A DNA stretch of 64,000 nt, from contig CH003281.1 of assembly GCA_000149265.1 (NCBI GenBank), positions 936,491 through 1,000,490 of the forward strand. Reading direction: 5' to 3'. Made by a program: the position numbers and the translations under genes. The notes below the pieces were generated by a model, which was not told the origin of the DNA, searched no databases, and saw only the letters and a program-made list of their open reading frames with translations. Numbering within the stretch: the first letter of the stretch is position 1; every line of letters starts with the position of its first letter. Below, one piece after another: positions 1 to 10,608 of this stretch. The DNA comes from Ciona savignyi (lineage: Eukaryota > Chordata > Ascidiacea > Phlebobranchia > Cionidae).

Positions 1-3000
1 CAGTAATCGGAGGATTAGGGTCATCTGGATTTGGAAGGACAACAAACTTTTGAAGAATCGACACCAGAAAGAGGTATATCTCAATGCGGGCTAGGTTCTC
101 CCCCAAGCAATTTCTGGGGCCAATGGAGAAAGGAATCACCCGGTTTAACATTACAAGATTGCCATTCGTGTCAAGATGTCGTTCAGGTCTAAAAACATCT
201 GGTTCGTCCCAATGTTCTGGATCGTTGTGAACCCACCATAAATTGGAAATTATCTGTTGGAAATTTACCATAAGTTTTATTTGTCTCGTTTGAACAATTT
301 TCGGAAGTTTTATAATTTATTCATCTCGCTTCATTTACAATCTGGGAGTGTCGATCCCGTTTCTACCACCCGAGATTTTGCAATACTAGTATATTAATGA
401 AACTAGCTTGTTATGTATTTACCAAACGGGTTACAACACCAAGCTGAATAATTATAGCCTCCTAAAAAGTTTAACTTATGTTTGGTAACCTGATTTACGA
501 AATTAATACGTGATTACGATTAACTTGTGTGGCTATGCAGTTTTAAACCGTCTCACAAAATTTATTGTTGTGATAATTGTGCTGTTCTTTTTTAAATAAT
601 TGTGCGGTTCTTAAATATAACGAAGCATCGAAAGAGTAAACTAAACTAAAACGTAAATAATACGTAACTATTTTTAATATTTTTAATTATGTCAGAATTT
701 GGGATTGAAATATCGTATTACCTCTGTGTGTTTAGGGATGAAGTATCCCATCAAGTTTACGTCCCCTCTTGTACGTCTGGGTATAGCCAAAGGCGTCACT
801 GTCCGAATTCTGTAGGTTTCTTGCAACACTGCTTTGGTGTATGGAAGATTCGTCTTTAGTGACAATTTACCGTCCCGACCTTTAAAATAATCGCAGTCAG
901 CATAAGTGGTTGACAAGGTGATAGGATGCAAGGTGGTTAGTGCCAGTGATGGGATTCAAAATTTTAAGAACATGTTTTTTTTTGTATCGTACTTACTAAC
1001 AACAGCAGGTTCCCTAAAAGTTTTAATGTCTGTAAAAAAGCAAAAATCGGATCGGTGATTATCCCGACGTTCCAAGAACAGGCTCGACCGTACCCATGCG
1101 AACCTCTTGAATACCATCACTGTGCAGTGCGTCGGTCTTTCAACAAAGGTTTGCAGATTTGACCGTGATTACTAGCTAGTAGGTTGAATTTTTGTACAAG
1201 GCAAACGGACTTAACGGACATTGGCTGAACCAAGTGAATAAAGGAATTCTATGTCTTCGGCAACCCGACGGTGGTCCCGAGGTATATGACAGTGAAGTTT
1301 GCTAAAATGATTCTTAACGTATTCGCGAGGTAATATAAGTAATGTCCTTTGATAACGCCCTCTCGCTTTTAGGTTTAGGGAATAAAACATGAATACACGA
1401 CAATATAGAAAACAGTGTCTTAGTAAAATCTGGAATCTCCCAGTTCTTCATACCCATCAGGCTCTGCGCGCCTTACCAAGTTCGGCATCAATTTCCCGAT
1501 GCACCTTGTCCTGTATTTCAGGATGCCTAATGAGGTAATAAAGTGCCCAGATGATGGTGCTAGTGCTTGTCTCAGTCCCAGCCACAAAGATATCCTTCAG
1601 GAAGTACAGGAGTTGCGTTTTCTGAAATGTGTTTGATTAGAGTATTGCTTCTCAAATGGTGCGCCACAGGAGTTAGCTAGGTTCGCCACACTTGCATTTT
1701 GTAAATTTACGACAGAGTGGAGCATAGATCTTAACCTACTAAATGGTTAGTGTCTAGTTCGTTGCTTTTTATTGTAACGTTAGTTCTACATTAACTTCCG
1801 AAAAGCAAGAAGCGTTCAAGAAACATTATTTTTTGTTATGTGGAAAAGTCGGTGATGAAATTATTTAAATTAAACTTTGAATTTTCCATATTTTTCCTAA
1901 ATTGTTTGAGTATTTAGCATATTGTTTTGACTCCCCGTGCAAGGGTGCGCCCGTTCATTTCCTAATTGGTCTCAGGTGCGCCACGAGGTCAAAAAGATTG
2001 AGAACCATTAGACCACAACTTTATACCAGAAAACCGCACGAATAAAAAGTTACATTTACCCTTGTCTGACCGATTAGCTTGGCGGGTGTGGGCGTCGCCT
2101 TTTGTCCTTATTCAAGCACATTAGCGAACATTGAAACCCAGTGGATTATTGGGGTTTATCATATTAAAGAAATGGTTTAATCATACACAAGTAGCTTAGG
2201 CAACTCCGACGAAAGATAAGTACTTTGACGGTTGCACTTGTGTTAACAATTCATCTTTTCTCATTAAAAATTAAAAATCCTATGCACGATCTCAACCCTC
2301 CATTTACGTAATGCTGAATTTGGCGGTTAAGGGCCTACCTCAAAGGTGGGACGTTTTCGCTGCATTTCACTAATAAAGACATCCCAACCAGGTCACGTGG
2401 GTGAGCTGCGTCATGGTCTTTTTCATGCTGCTCGAGTGCAGCAGCGAATATTTCTGAGATAAGGTATATTGACCAAGAAGCAAGTTTGATATTCCTACAT
2501 GACTGCAGTCACATATTGTTTTATCGCGTTTTTTTTTCTTTTATTTCTTTTTTTTCGTCAAACACTGGACAGGCATAACATGTCGTCCCGACATCTACCA
2601 GACGGAATAATGGAATTGTAATGCAACTTTGTCAGTAATTAGACAACATGATCTAGATATGCACAAACCTAAATTTCGGGTGATAAATCTAGGGAAATTC
2701 TCCTGTGACTTTAAAAACAGAACGGTACTTTTTTCTAAAAAATTGGCTTTAACTGATTTTACAATTAGAAAAAATAAAAAAATTTACCGAGGGAAATACC
2801 CTAAAAACAAGACTTTGTTCTCAAATCATGATTTTGATAGGCATAGCATGTCGCCCCGACATGTACCAGAATGTATAATGAAATCGTAATGAAACAGCAT
2901 GTCGTTGGTATCTTGAGTAAAACCATTTATTTGACTGGTTCAACAAAGGATGTAGCAATGTTTTTTGCGGTATCTAACGTATTACAATAGCTCCGGTAAC

Positions 3001-6000
3001 CGGAGTTTGAACACGAGGTAACCGGACGATTTTCTGTGTAATAACGCCCTATGCGCCATTCCGACCATGGGGATATGCATGACTCAGTAAGTATAAGTAT
3101 TATTTTCTAAAAGGTGATTTACCGTTGCCAAGGCGAATTCCTTCATTCATAACCTTCATGCGTTTTTTCATGAACGGGAAAAACCGACACCATGGCAATA
3201 CAAAGAGAAGGGAGTATAAAATGCCGTCTCGTCGGATCCTAGTATAAGTCAGAAATCACATTTATCGCTACTTTGGTATCTATGAAACTGAAGTTAGAAA
3301 GAACACTGTCGAGCCAGTTTGGTAAGCAGATCTAAATTTGTATACTTAAAGGGGTTAACGGTCAACTTGTTATAATTCAACGGAAAATGTGTATAGTGTT
3401 GGTGAAATTTTTATTTAAATTAGACGAATTTTGCGCTTGCGCATTAAAAAGAGGCGTCGGTTTCTCCAGAAAAATTTGGGTAACTATTTTGTTTTGGTTT
3501 TGGTACTATACTAAGAGGGTGGGTATATTACCAAATATATTTATTGCGCGCCCTAATGGAAATAACATTACTATTCTACTGCGCATGTGCAGTAATTGTA
3601 CGCTTAGACTAATAAAGTTTAAATAACATATATAGAATGATCATGTTTATTCCCGTGAGAAAACGCAAGGGGGTTAACACACGAGCAATCGTCAGATCAC
3701 CTCGCGTCCATCGTCGATTTACTTAAGCGACTACAGTGTGTTGTGTACGAATTAGACGTTCCTTCAGAGAGTATTAACAATCCTATGATAACACAAAGAA
3801 TTTAAATTCATTAAAACACAAATGTTTTTCTTAATGAGCATCAATGCGAAAATGCTATAACCCGAAATTTTCCGTGCCTAAAATTAAAATATTTAATCCT
3901 TTAATATTTTTATGGATAACCGACAACAACATAAAAAAAACTCATACAAGAAAAATAAATTGTCTTTGTGTGTAATTTAAAATAGAAACAATCTTAATTA
4001 AACTTTATATTTGTTGTGTCGCAGATGTGTGAATGTTATGTGTCGCAGATGTGCGGGAGTTACTCGTTCAAGTCGGGAGTTATTCGGTCAGATCATCTGT
4101 CAATCTAAATTGCTAATCTCACCCTTCAATAATTTCCATGACATAAGCTTGTAACCTTTCGTTCCCTTCTTCGCATTTCTCTTGCGTGGTGATTCCGTTG
4201 ATGACGTTGGCCACCGCAAATATCAGTGGTGTCTGCACAGTAAATATGTTATTTTAATATTTACCACAAAACGCTCAATTCATTTCAAAGGAATGTATAT
4301 GCATTGATCTCGTGAGGTTTTTGGTTGGGGTCTAGTATTTTTCTCAGTTAAGAAGCCTCAAAAAGTCAAATGATTTTTTTCATTTCTTACAAATATAAGT
4401 TAGTTATACATACTTATTCACTATGGGCGCCCCAAACCTTTACTAAGTAAGAATGTTACATTATTTTCGGACAATTACAATAAACATGTTTATAAACACG
4501 CCAAAACGGTTGGCGATTTTTGGCTTCAGATAAAGCCACATAAAGGTCACGAGTAAATGATGTTGTGTAAGTTGCAACGTGTATTAAAGTGTCAGCTCAA
4601 CTAAAAAAACAAGACGCAGAAATGGATTAAATTTGATTTTAGGAATGATTTAATCTTCAAAAACTGTTTGCAAAGGTGTATTGCATTTTGTAACTAAATA
4701 AATTACCTCAATGTTAAATGGTTTTTCATCTTTTGAACGAAACACTTCGATAAGATGGGCAGATTCTTCTAGTACTCGTTGTTCGTATGTTTTGCCGTGC
4801 ACTCCAGCCCTAGTGGCGAATAGTACAAGAAATAGTAGAATTATTAAATTAGTGTGGCAAAAATGCAACCTTGTTTAAGACTTTTTAAACATACATAATA
4901 TTGATAGCCTATAATAGATTTTAGAAATATTGATATAAGATAAAAATGAAAAAGACGAAAAAGTCGTGTGATTTGTACTTAGCTGTAAGTTTGGAAGAAT
5001 CTGTTTAAACGATACTTGAATCCACTAGATCTATATACAATGTCCGTTAAATTAGTTAGTCAAGATGAAATTCTAACCCAGCACTGTCTCACCAAAACCT
5101 ATGGCTACATTATTAATTCAATGCAACAGAACAAAGGGGAAAATCTCATATACATTTTTACATAAAAGGGGACTTAGTGACCTTATAAACATGCCTATAA
5201 TAATATGTAAAACCTGAATTCAAAAGTGCATTTACACTATACTTATTCTTTGTTAACTTATAAGTTTTCCAGAATAAAATTTAGAACCATTTATTTTTTA
5301 TGATATCAACGTTTTTTTGGAATAAAATGTTAGTAACTTTGTACCAATATAATTTTATGCTTTAAATTTTGTCAAAACGCAAATTTATTAAATTTATTTA
5401 TTAATTATTGATGCGTGTAATAAAACCTCCAAATTAACCCGGCTAGAGCCCTAGTTCCGAACTTTCGTTGAATCCTCCACTTTTCCCCTTCAATAAACAA
5501 TATTCCGTGTCCATTGCTTGACAGGTTGGTGAAAAAGTTGTGGACGCGACCGTTAAACTTGTCTCCCTGGTTGATCAAAGCCTGTAAAGAAATAAATTTG
5601 TTCATACTTTATACCCAACATGCCCTTCTAGTTAAACACAGTTTTCAAACAGTTTTAAAGTGATTTTTTAACGTTAAAAATCCGATTTTAACAGAAAAAT
5701 CCAAGATTCTTAGACACTTAAGCTTAGAATGCACGATGTAAAGTTAAAACGGTGGCTAAAGCCGTTTTCTTGTATATCATTTAGTAGTATATGTGTCTGT
5801 TACTATTTCGCTGCTTTTCCTTATATTATACGTGTGGAATGATTATATGTGATTTCGGCGGCACATTAAATATTCGTTTATTTTTAACTAGGTGGTAATC
5901 GTGTAAACAAAACTCGTACCTCCACGATCGCTTCGTAACTATTTAAAACCACAACCCGCGTCTGTCCAAGGTGAACTGTGAATATCGGACCGTACTTCTT

Positions 6001-6189
6001 GGACCATTTCGTGAAAGTCAATTCTGCTAGCGTATCCATAAAAGGAAGACAACCAAAAATAGGTACACCCGTTGGTCCTGGCGGAAGGTTCTTGACTTTC
6101 TGCTTATGCCAACGATATATCATCATAACTGCAAGCAGTACTACTAGAACACTTGTCGTGTAGCCTTGACATATTTCTAACAGAGACAT
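1..6189 (-). CDS. CYP2-type cytochrome P450, copy 1 (3' end cut by window; frameshift in exon 6)
   Basis: Membrane-bound haem monooxygenase of the CYP2 clan, expected in the ER. Exons in transcript order: 6189-5920, 5581-5439, 4809-4707, 4232-4123, 3238-3123, 2453-2339, 1621-1477, 879-722, 253-1 (partial). All junctions are GT/AG. Exon 1 has an N-terminal membrane segment and a proline-rich hinge (NLPPGPTGVP). Exon 7 carries the I-helix motif AGTETS, exon 8 the K-helix ETYR, and exon 9 the PERF-like RPER and haem loop FSIGPRNCLG. The ATG at 6189 was chosen because copy 3 has no open upstream alternative and all three copies share a splice acceptor about 22 nt before it. Exon 6 is 115 nt against 113 in copies 2 and 3, so the frame is lost there (near 2379-2391). 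Either a pseudogenising change or a sequence error; the last ~60 codons lie outside the window. Confidence 0.88.
1114..1345 (+). mobile_element. tRNA-derived SINE (family A), P450 copy 1 intron 7
   Basis: Decayed relative of the full SINE at 44,619-44,915: GTGCGTCGGTCTTTCAAC, CTAGCTAGTAGGTTGA, GGACATTGGC and CAACCCGACGGTGG in the same order. Counterparts lie in the same intron of copy 2 (15,205-15,410) and copy 3 (27,795-27,985), so the insertion predates the triplication. Confidence 0.55.
1643..2011. mobile_element. hAT-like MITE in P450 copy 1 intron 6
   Basis: Left end TATTGCTTCTCAAATGGTGC and the reverse complement of the right end, CTAATGGTTCTCAATC, form imperfect terminal inverted repeats of the CAGTGGTTCTCAA type. 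Both are followed inward by GGYGCGCCAC-like sequence, typical of non-autonomous hAT elements. About 370 bp with no ORF. No clear 8-bp target duplication is seen. Absent from copy 3 intron 6. Confidence 0.55.
2075..2275 (+). mobile_element. SINE family A fragment, P450 copy 1 intron 6
   Basis: GGCGTCGCCTTTTGTCC, CATTGAAACCCAGTGGATTA, AATCATACACAA and a TTGCACTTGTGTTAACAATTC tail follow the family A order. Same in copy 2 (16,640-16,835); absent from copy 3. Confidence 0.5.
2560..2900. repeat. ~330-bp repeat monomers in P450 copy 1 intron 5
   Basis: Contains the marker blocks GACAGGCATAACATGTCG, GATAGGCATAGCATGTCG and CTAGGGAAATTCTCCTG, which recur in the intergenic arrays. The same intron in copy 3 lacks it. 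Confidence 0.6.
3640..3800 (-). mobile_element. SINE family A tail (minus orientation), P450 copy 1 intron 4
   Basis: TTATTCCCGTGAGAAAACGC, GGGTTAACACACGAGCAATC, CAGATCACCTCGCG and CAGTGTGTTGTGTACGA are the reverse of the family A 3' half. Counterparts are at 18,195-18,350 (copy 2) and inside 29,990-30,155 (copy 3). Confidence 0.6.
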
Positions 6190-6232
6190 GTCAGCTAGCT
6201 TATAGTTCGACCTGAATAACAATGTAGAAAAC
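6190..6232 (-). promoter_or_regulatory. Conserved 3' splice acceptor upstream of P450 copy 1 start
   Basis: On the minus strand, pyrimidine-rich TTGTTATTCAG ends at 6212, 22 nt before the ATG at 6189. The same acceptor stands before copy 2 (AG at 20731-20730) and copy 3 (32603-32602). No matching coding exon is visible upstream. It is either a 5'-UTR intron end or a spliced-leader trans-splice site; the latter is common in Ciona but unproven here. Confidence 0.5.
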
Positions 6233-6939
6233 AAATATTGCAGCATTGAGGCATAATATATTTATTTTAAAATACAGTATTTAATAAAAGAAGCAAATAT
6301 GCCATGCTTCAATGATTGGTCAAATTAAACGTTACTTAATGCTTTACGCTAATCGTACGATACTAGAAAAACATTTCCCATGTCTAATTTAAAAAAAAAC
6401 TGGAACAAAAATACACTAAAATGCTTCTTGCACGCATATACATATAAAATAATTTTTTTCTGCCGGTCAGCTCATTTGTTAATTATTGGACCGTTAGACG
6501 AATATCCAACCAGTGTCACATTTCAGTAAAAAACGTGTGTTGTTAATTTATGTGACGCGTGGATATTTATTCCGCACGTCGGCGTAAATACTCGATTGCA
6601 ACACTTATGACACTGATGGACTATAACGCGCGTTGTACGATCGTGTGGACGAATGGTTAACGTGACCGATAATATAACGACTTCAATACAAAGAAGGTCT
6701 TAATAACTTAACAACGGACCCGTTATGGATTCGAAACTGAGCCCGGTTAAAAAAGATGGACAAACGCGCGGGTAAATCATTCACGATTTGAGCAGCTAGC
6801 GGACGGATATATTATGTCAGCCGCCCGCAGTTTTGCGTCTGCAGTTAAAAGGCGCGTACAAGTTTGCGGATACGTCACCGGGCGACCAAACTACATAAGC
6901 TTTAAAACCATAAAAGTTCTTCGTAGAGAATAATTATGA

Positions 6940-8040
6940 AAGTTATTGGTAAAGCTAAATTTTCCAACGAATAAACTAGTAGGCATAGCAGAATTAAGAG
7001 GTAAACTGCTGGATGCTGCTTGTACAAAGCGGGAGTTTGCATTGCAAATTTACGAGAAGCTGTTCGAAGAAGATAGCACTTGTACGCTGTAAACATGTAC
7101 GTACCCGACAGAATATCAATTGCTATTGGATCGACGCCGATAATCCTACCAGGCGAGACAATTGCAGAATATCTAAAGGAACACATGGAAAAGTGTTAAC
7201 GCGGTTAGACAAAAAAGGTATGCAGACTGGCCAAAGAATAGTCATTATGAACAAGGACGACCTGGAAAAGAAGCCAATTCCTAGTTACATTGTGGTTGAA
7301 GCACACGAAATTTACGTGAGTTACAAAGGACAAAGCCCAACCTGTAAACATCAAGGAAGCGGGGCATGAGTTTGTTTGCGAGCTGCCCCAAGCGAAACAC
7401 ATCAACGCAGTTTCCCGCGTTTTCATGTCCCGAATAGAAAGTATAGGCGTGGGTGTTGGCGTACAGAAGCAAATTTCACTACTGGAAATGTAGAACCGAC
7501 TACTGAGAATTAGAAATCGTTTGTTGCCTAATAATAAGGACTTTATCGAATACATTAGGCTTATATCGGCAATTCAAAAGTACTCAAGGATGTTTCAACT
7601 GATATTAAGATCCCGGAGCTGGGGTACAGTACGACTGTAGCGGATATTGTCCTGGCAAAATGTCAAACTGTCAAAATTATTTACAGTTTGATCTATGAAC
7701 ACTTACAAATACGGCCAAGAAAAAAATTGAATGGATTAAAGACACAAACTCCATAACCCCACCCACCGAATCATGGGTAAATATTTATAAAACTCCTTTT
7801 ACTGTACACTTTAGTCTAGACTCCGCTCATTTCAGATTAAACTCAATCTAAGAGCTATAGTCACTAATGCATTCTTTATAAATTTGGGAAGGTCGACTCG
7901 GATCTTTGTGTTTTCTGTAAAGGGAATAAAGAAACGTTGTTTCATATTTTCTTGCGAATGCCTAGAAGTCATTAAATAATGGGAGAACATAGGCGCATGG
8001 ATTTGTACCAATTTACGATTACCGCTAGTGGTTGGTAACA
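6940..8040 (+). mobile_element. Decayed LINE remnant (ORF1 zinc-knuckle part plus ORF2 C-terminus), unit 1
   Basis: Plus-strand translation around 7215-7400 gives GQRIVIMNKDDLEKKPIPSY, then VSYKGQSPTCKH and, one frame on, KEAGHEFVC. This is a TGxR..KPIPSY..YKGQ-plus-CCHC-knuckle arrangement, as found in ORF1 of Tx1/L1-like LINEs. At 7772-7846 WVNIYKTPFTVHF..LDSAHF resembles the C-terminal end of LINE ORF2 after the reverse transcriptase, followed by a Cys-poor relic of the FC..E.ETLFHIF segment near 7905-7950. The central RT is missing and several frame breaks occur. The family assignment is from motif memory only. Confidence 0.6.
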
Positions 8041-8639
8041 CAAAAAAGTTGTTCGGATTCCCCGGAAATGCGAGCGATACATATACCGACTACTAAAAAC
8101 GGTCCTTGTGACTAGCCCAACCTGGGTTCGAAACTTGGATAGTTAAAAAATGCAACCATTGGGAAAAAGGCACAGTGGATCGAGGTTCCCTACCGTGGAG
8201 ATGTCTCTTCCACCATGCTTGATATCCTAGGTGGTGTGCGATCCACTTGTACATATGTGGGGGCTTCAAAACTCAAGGAGCTCAGCCGACGCACCACATT
8301 TATCAGAGTTACTCAGCAGTGGAACCACATGTATGGAAATTAGGAGATTTAAAAAAAACTGTTTAAACATGCACAAATTCAATTTCAATATGCACAAGTG
8401 CCTGGCTGAAACCAGTTTTGAAAGCATGATTCATGTCTAAGTTTTATTGCCTCCTTTTAATCATTCTTTGGTGCTTTGTTTGCCGTAAAAAACGACATCA
8501 TGTTAAAATCTTTAGTTAAAAAATTAATCATTAAACAGCTATTCGAAAAGCAAACAGTCGAAAATAATAAATTCATAGCTATTCTTTGCAGTAAAGGCGT
8601 ATGATTCTCATGAGAAATGCCACATCTATGTGCTAAATT

Positions 8640-9500
8640 CTCAAAGTTCTATTCTCTGTTATATTTGATACAAATTTGGTATGTGTGACACTAAGTGAAA
8701 AAGTTACAAATTTATATTTCTAGCTTAATGCCAAAAAAAATTACAACTCCAGGGGAATTCCCCTGGGACGATACAAACCAAAACGGTATTTTTTTTTCTA
8801 AAAAAATTGACTTTTTTGGGCATAACGCTTGAACGGCTGTTACAATTTGAATCAGATTTTCTAAAATGTAAGTGCATTAGTCACTGATTTAACACTTTAA
8901 AGAAATAAAAAATATACCTAGGGAAATACCTTAAAAATAGAATTTTGTTCTCAAATCATAATTGTGACAAGCATGCCATATCGCCCCTACATCTACCCAA
9001 AGTAGTAGTAAAATCGCAATGAAAATTTGACATTTATATAAGAACATGGTCTAGATATGCAGAAATCAAAATTTTGGGTAATAAATCTAGGGGAATTCCC
9101 TTGAGACGTTAAAATCCAAAAGTTTTTTTTCCAATAAATTAGCTTTTTGGGGCATATAGCGCTTAAACGGCTGCTCTAACTTTAATCAGATTTTGTGAAA
9201 TGTTAGACCATTAGACAATATGTGCCAATTAAAAGAACAAAAACATTTACTTAGGGTAATTACGTTAAAAACGAAGTTATGTTCTGAATTATGATTGTGA
9301 CAGGCATGCCATATCGCACTGACATCTCCAACAAGGAGTCGACAAATCAGATTAAAACTTTAAGAATTGTTACATAACATGACCCTCATATGTAAAAACA
9401 GAAACTTATCTACTAAACCTAGGGGAATTCCCTAAAACCATGAAAAACTAAATCGGGCTGTTTTGGCAATTTAGCTTCATTTTACTTCAGCGCTTGAAAC
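8640..9500 (+). repeat. Tandem array of ~335-bp repeats, unit 1 intergenic
   Basis: The near-palindrome AGGGGAATTCCC occurs near 8752, 9088 and 9421, giving a period of about 335 bp. Between the markers lie shared blocks: TCTAGATATGCA, a TTTTTGGGGCATA stretch, a CTTTAAAG/TTAAAAG stretch, and GACAGGCATGCCATATCGC. Reverse-oriented fragments of the same monomer stand at 12,640-12,830. No coding potential. Confidence 0.7.
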
Positions 9501-10148
9501 GAAGGTTTTATTTAAAACATTTGTGGTGAATATGTTCGTAAATTTAAGACGTTTATTCTTTTTTTTAACTACACATGGGAAACAAATTTGGATTGATAAC
9601 TCTGGGACCCATGCGTTTATGCTTGCAGAAACAAACCACATATTCAGTGTATAAAATACAAGTTGTGGTTACAAGGGACCCTGTAGCATAAATATATGGC
9701 ATACAACATGTGGTTTACAAATAGTGGTGGTTAAACAGGTGGTTGACACTCTCTAGTTAACCTTGCATTTATACTATCGGTCATGTTATTGATATTGCCA
9801 CTTCCATTTTTTTAGTTTCTGCATAACCTGCAATTATTTTGGTAATTTGATTATTGCTTTTATAATGCCTTAGTTAAAAATACATACCATTGTCAAGAAT
9901 ATCCCTAGATAGCATATATGTTTTTGCAGAAATTAAACATAAATATGTAAATTGTGTTTTAAGCCTGTTATAAAAAATGTTTCAACGAAATGCATCATGG
10001 AAACTACCTTCCTTTGTCCGCAAAAAAACGACATTGTCTAGCTTTGTTACCGACCGTTGACCTACTTTTTATTAGGGTCTATTAACTTAGTTTTTAGCCT
10101 AGCTAGAAGGTGGTCTTTTTGCTGATTTATCTTCATTATCCACCACAC

Positions 10149-10608
10149 CAGCGGTTGCCAAACTTTTTTTGTTGGCGGCGCCTTTTGTAAATTTATTAAA
10201 CCTTGCGGCTCCCTCATAAGGCGAAAAATGTTTAAACTGCAAGTATTGTATATCCAGACTATATCATGCATTTAGATAACCATTCAAATTCTTTAAAACT
10301 ATTTACTAAACTACACAAGTGACGAACAGTCAATTAATGCAAAGCAGTTATTTGACAAACCATTATTCGAAAACAATGTCATGTTAGTCAGCAAATAGTG
10401 GCAGATACCACCGAACAATGGATTTTTTAACAAGTAAAACGAATACTGTATGCCAGTGTATGGGGGTGCACACCAGACTCAAACATCTTTAATTAACGTT
10501 TTACTGGTGTAACACACATGTACTGTTTTTTTTTGTGAGAAAAACATAAATGCAGCAACTTCCGCATGCTTTCGCGGCGCCCCTGGCAAAGTCTCGCGGC
10601 TCCCAGTT
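10149..10608. mobile_element. hAT-like element fragment, unit 1 only
   Basis: Begins CAGCGGTTGCCAAACTTTTT followed by GGCGGCGCC, and near its right end has GCGGCGCCCC and CGCGGCTCCCAG. This is the mirror-image architecture of CAGYGGTTCCCAAAC-type hAT elements, but the last ~14 bp of the right TIR is missing and joins ATTGATATTGCC directly. Unit 2 lacks it (around 24,725). Confidence 0.45.

Noticed and set aside
5978-6163. Open frame on the plus strand over P450 exon 1 (also 20,496-20,681 and 32,370-32,555)
   Set aside because: Antisense shadow of exon 1; conserved only because the exon is conserved.
7013-7369. 118-codon plus-strand frame as a host gene
   Set aside because: It is part of the decayed LINE ORF1-like block, changes frame relative to its unit 2 copy and has no splice support.
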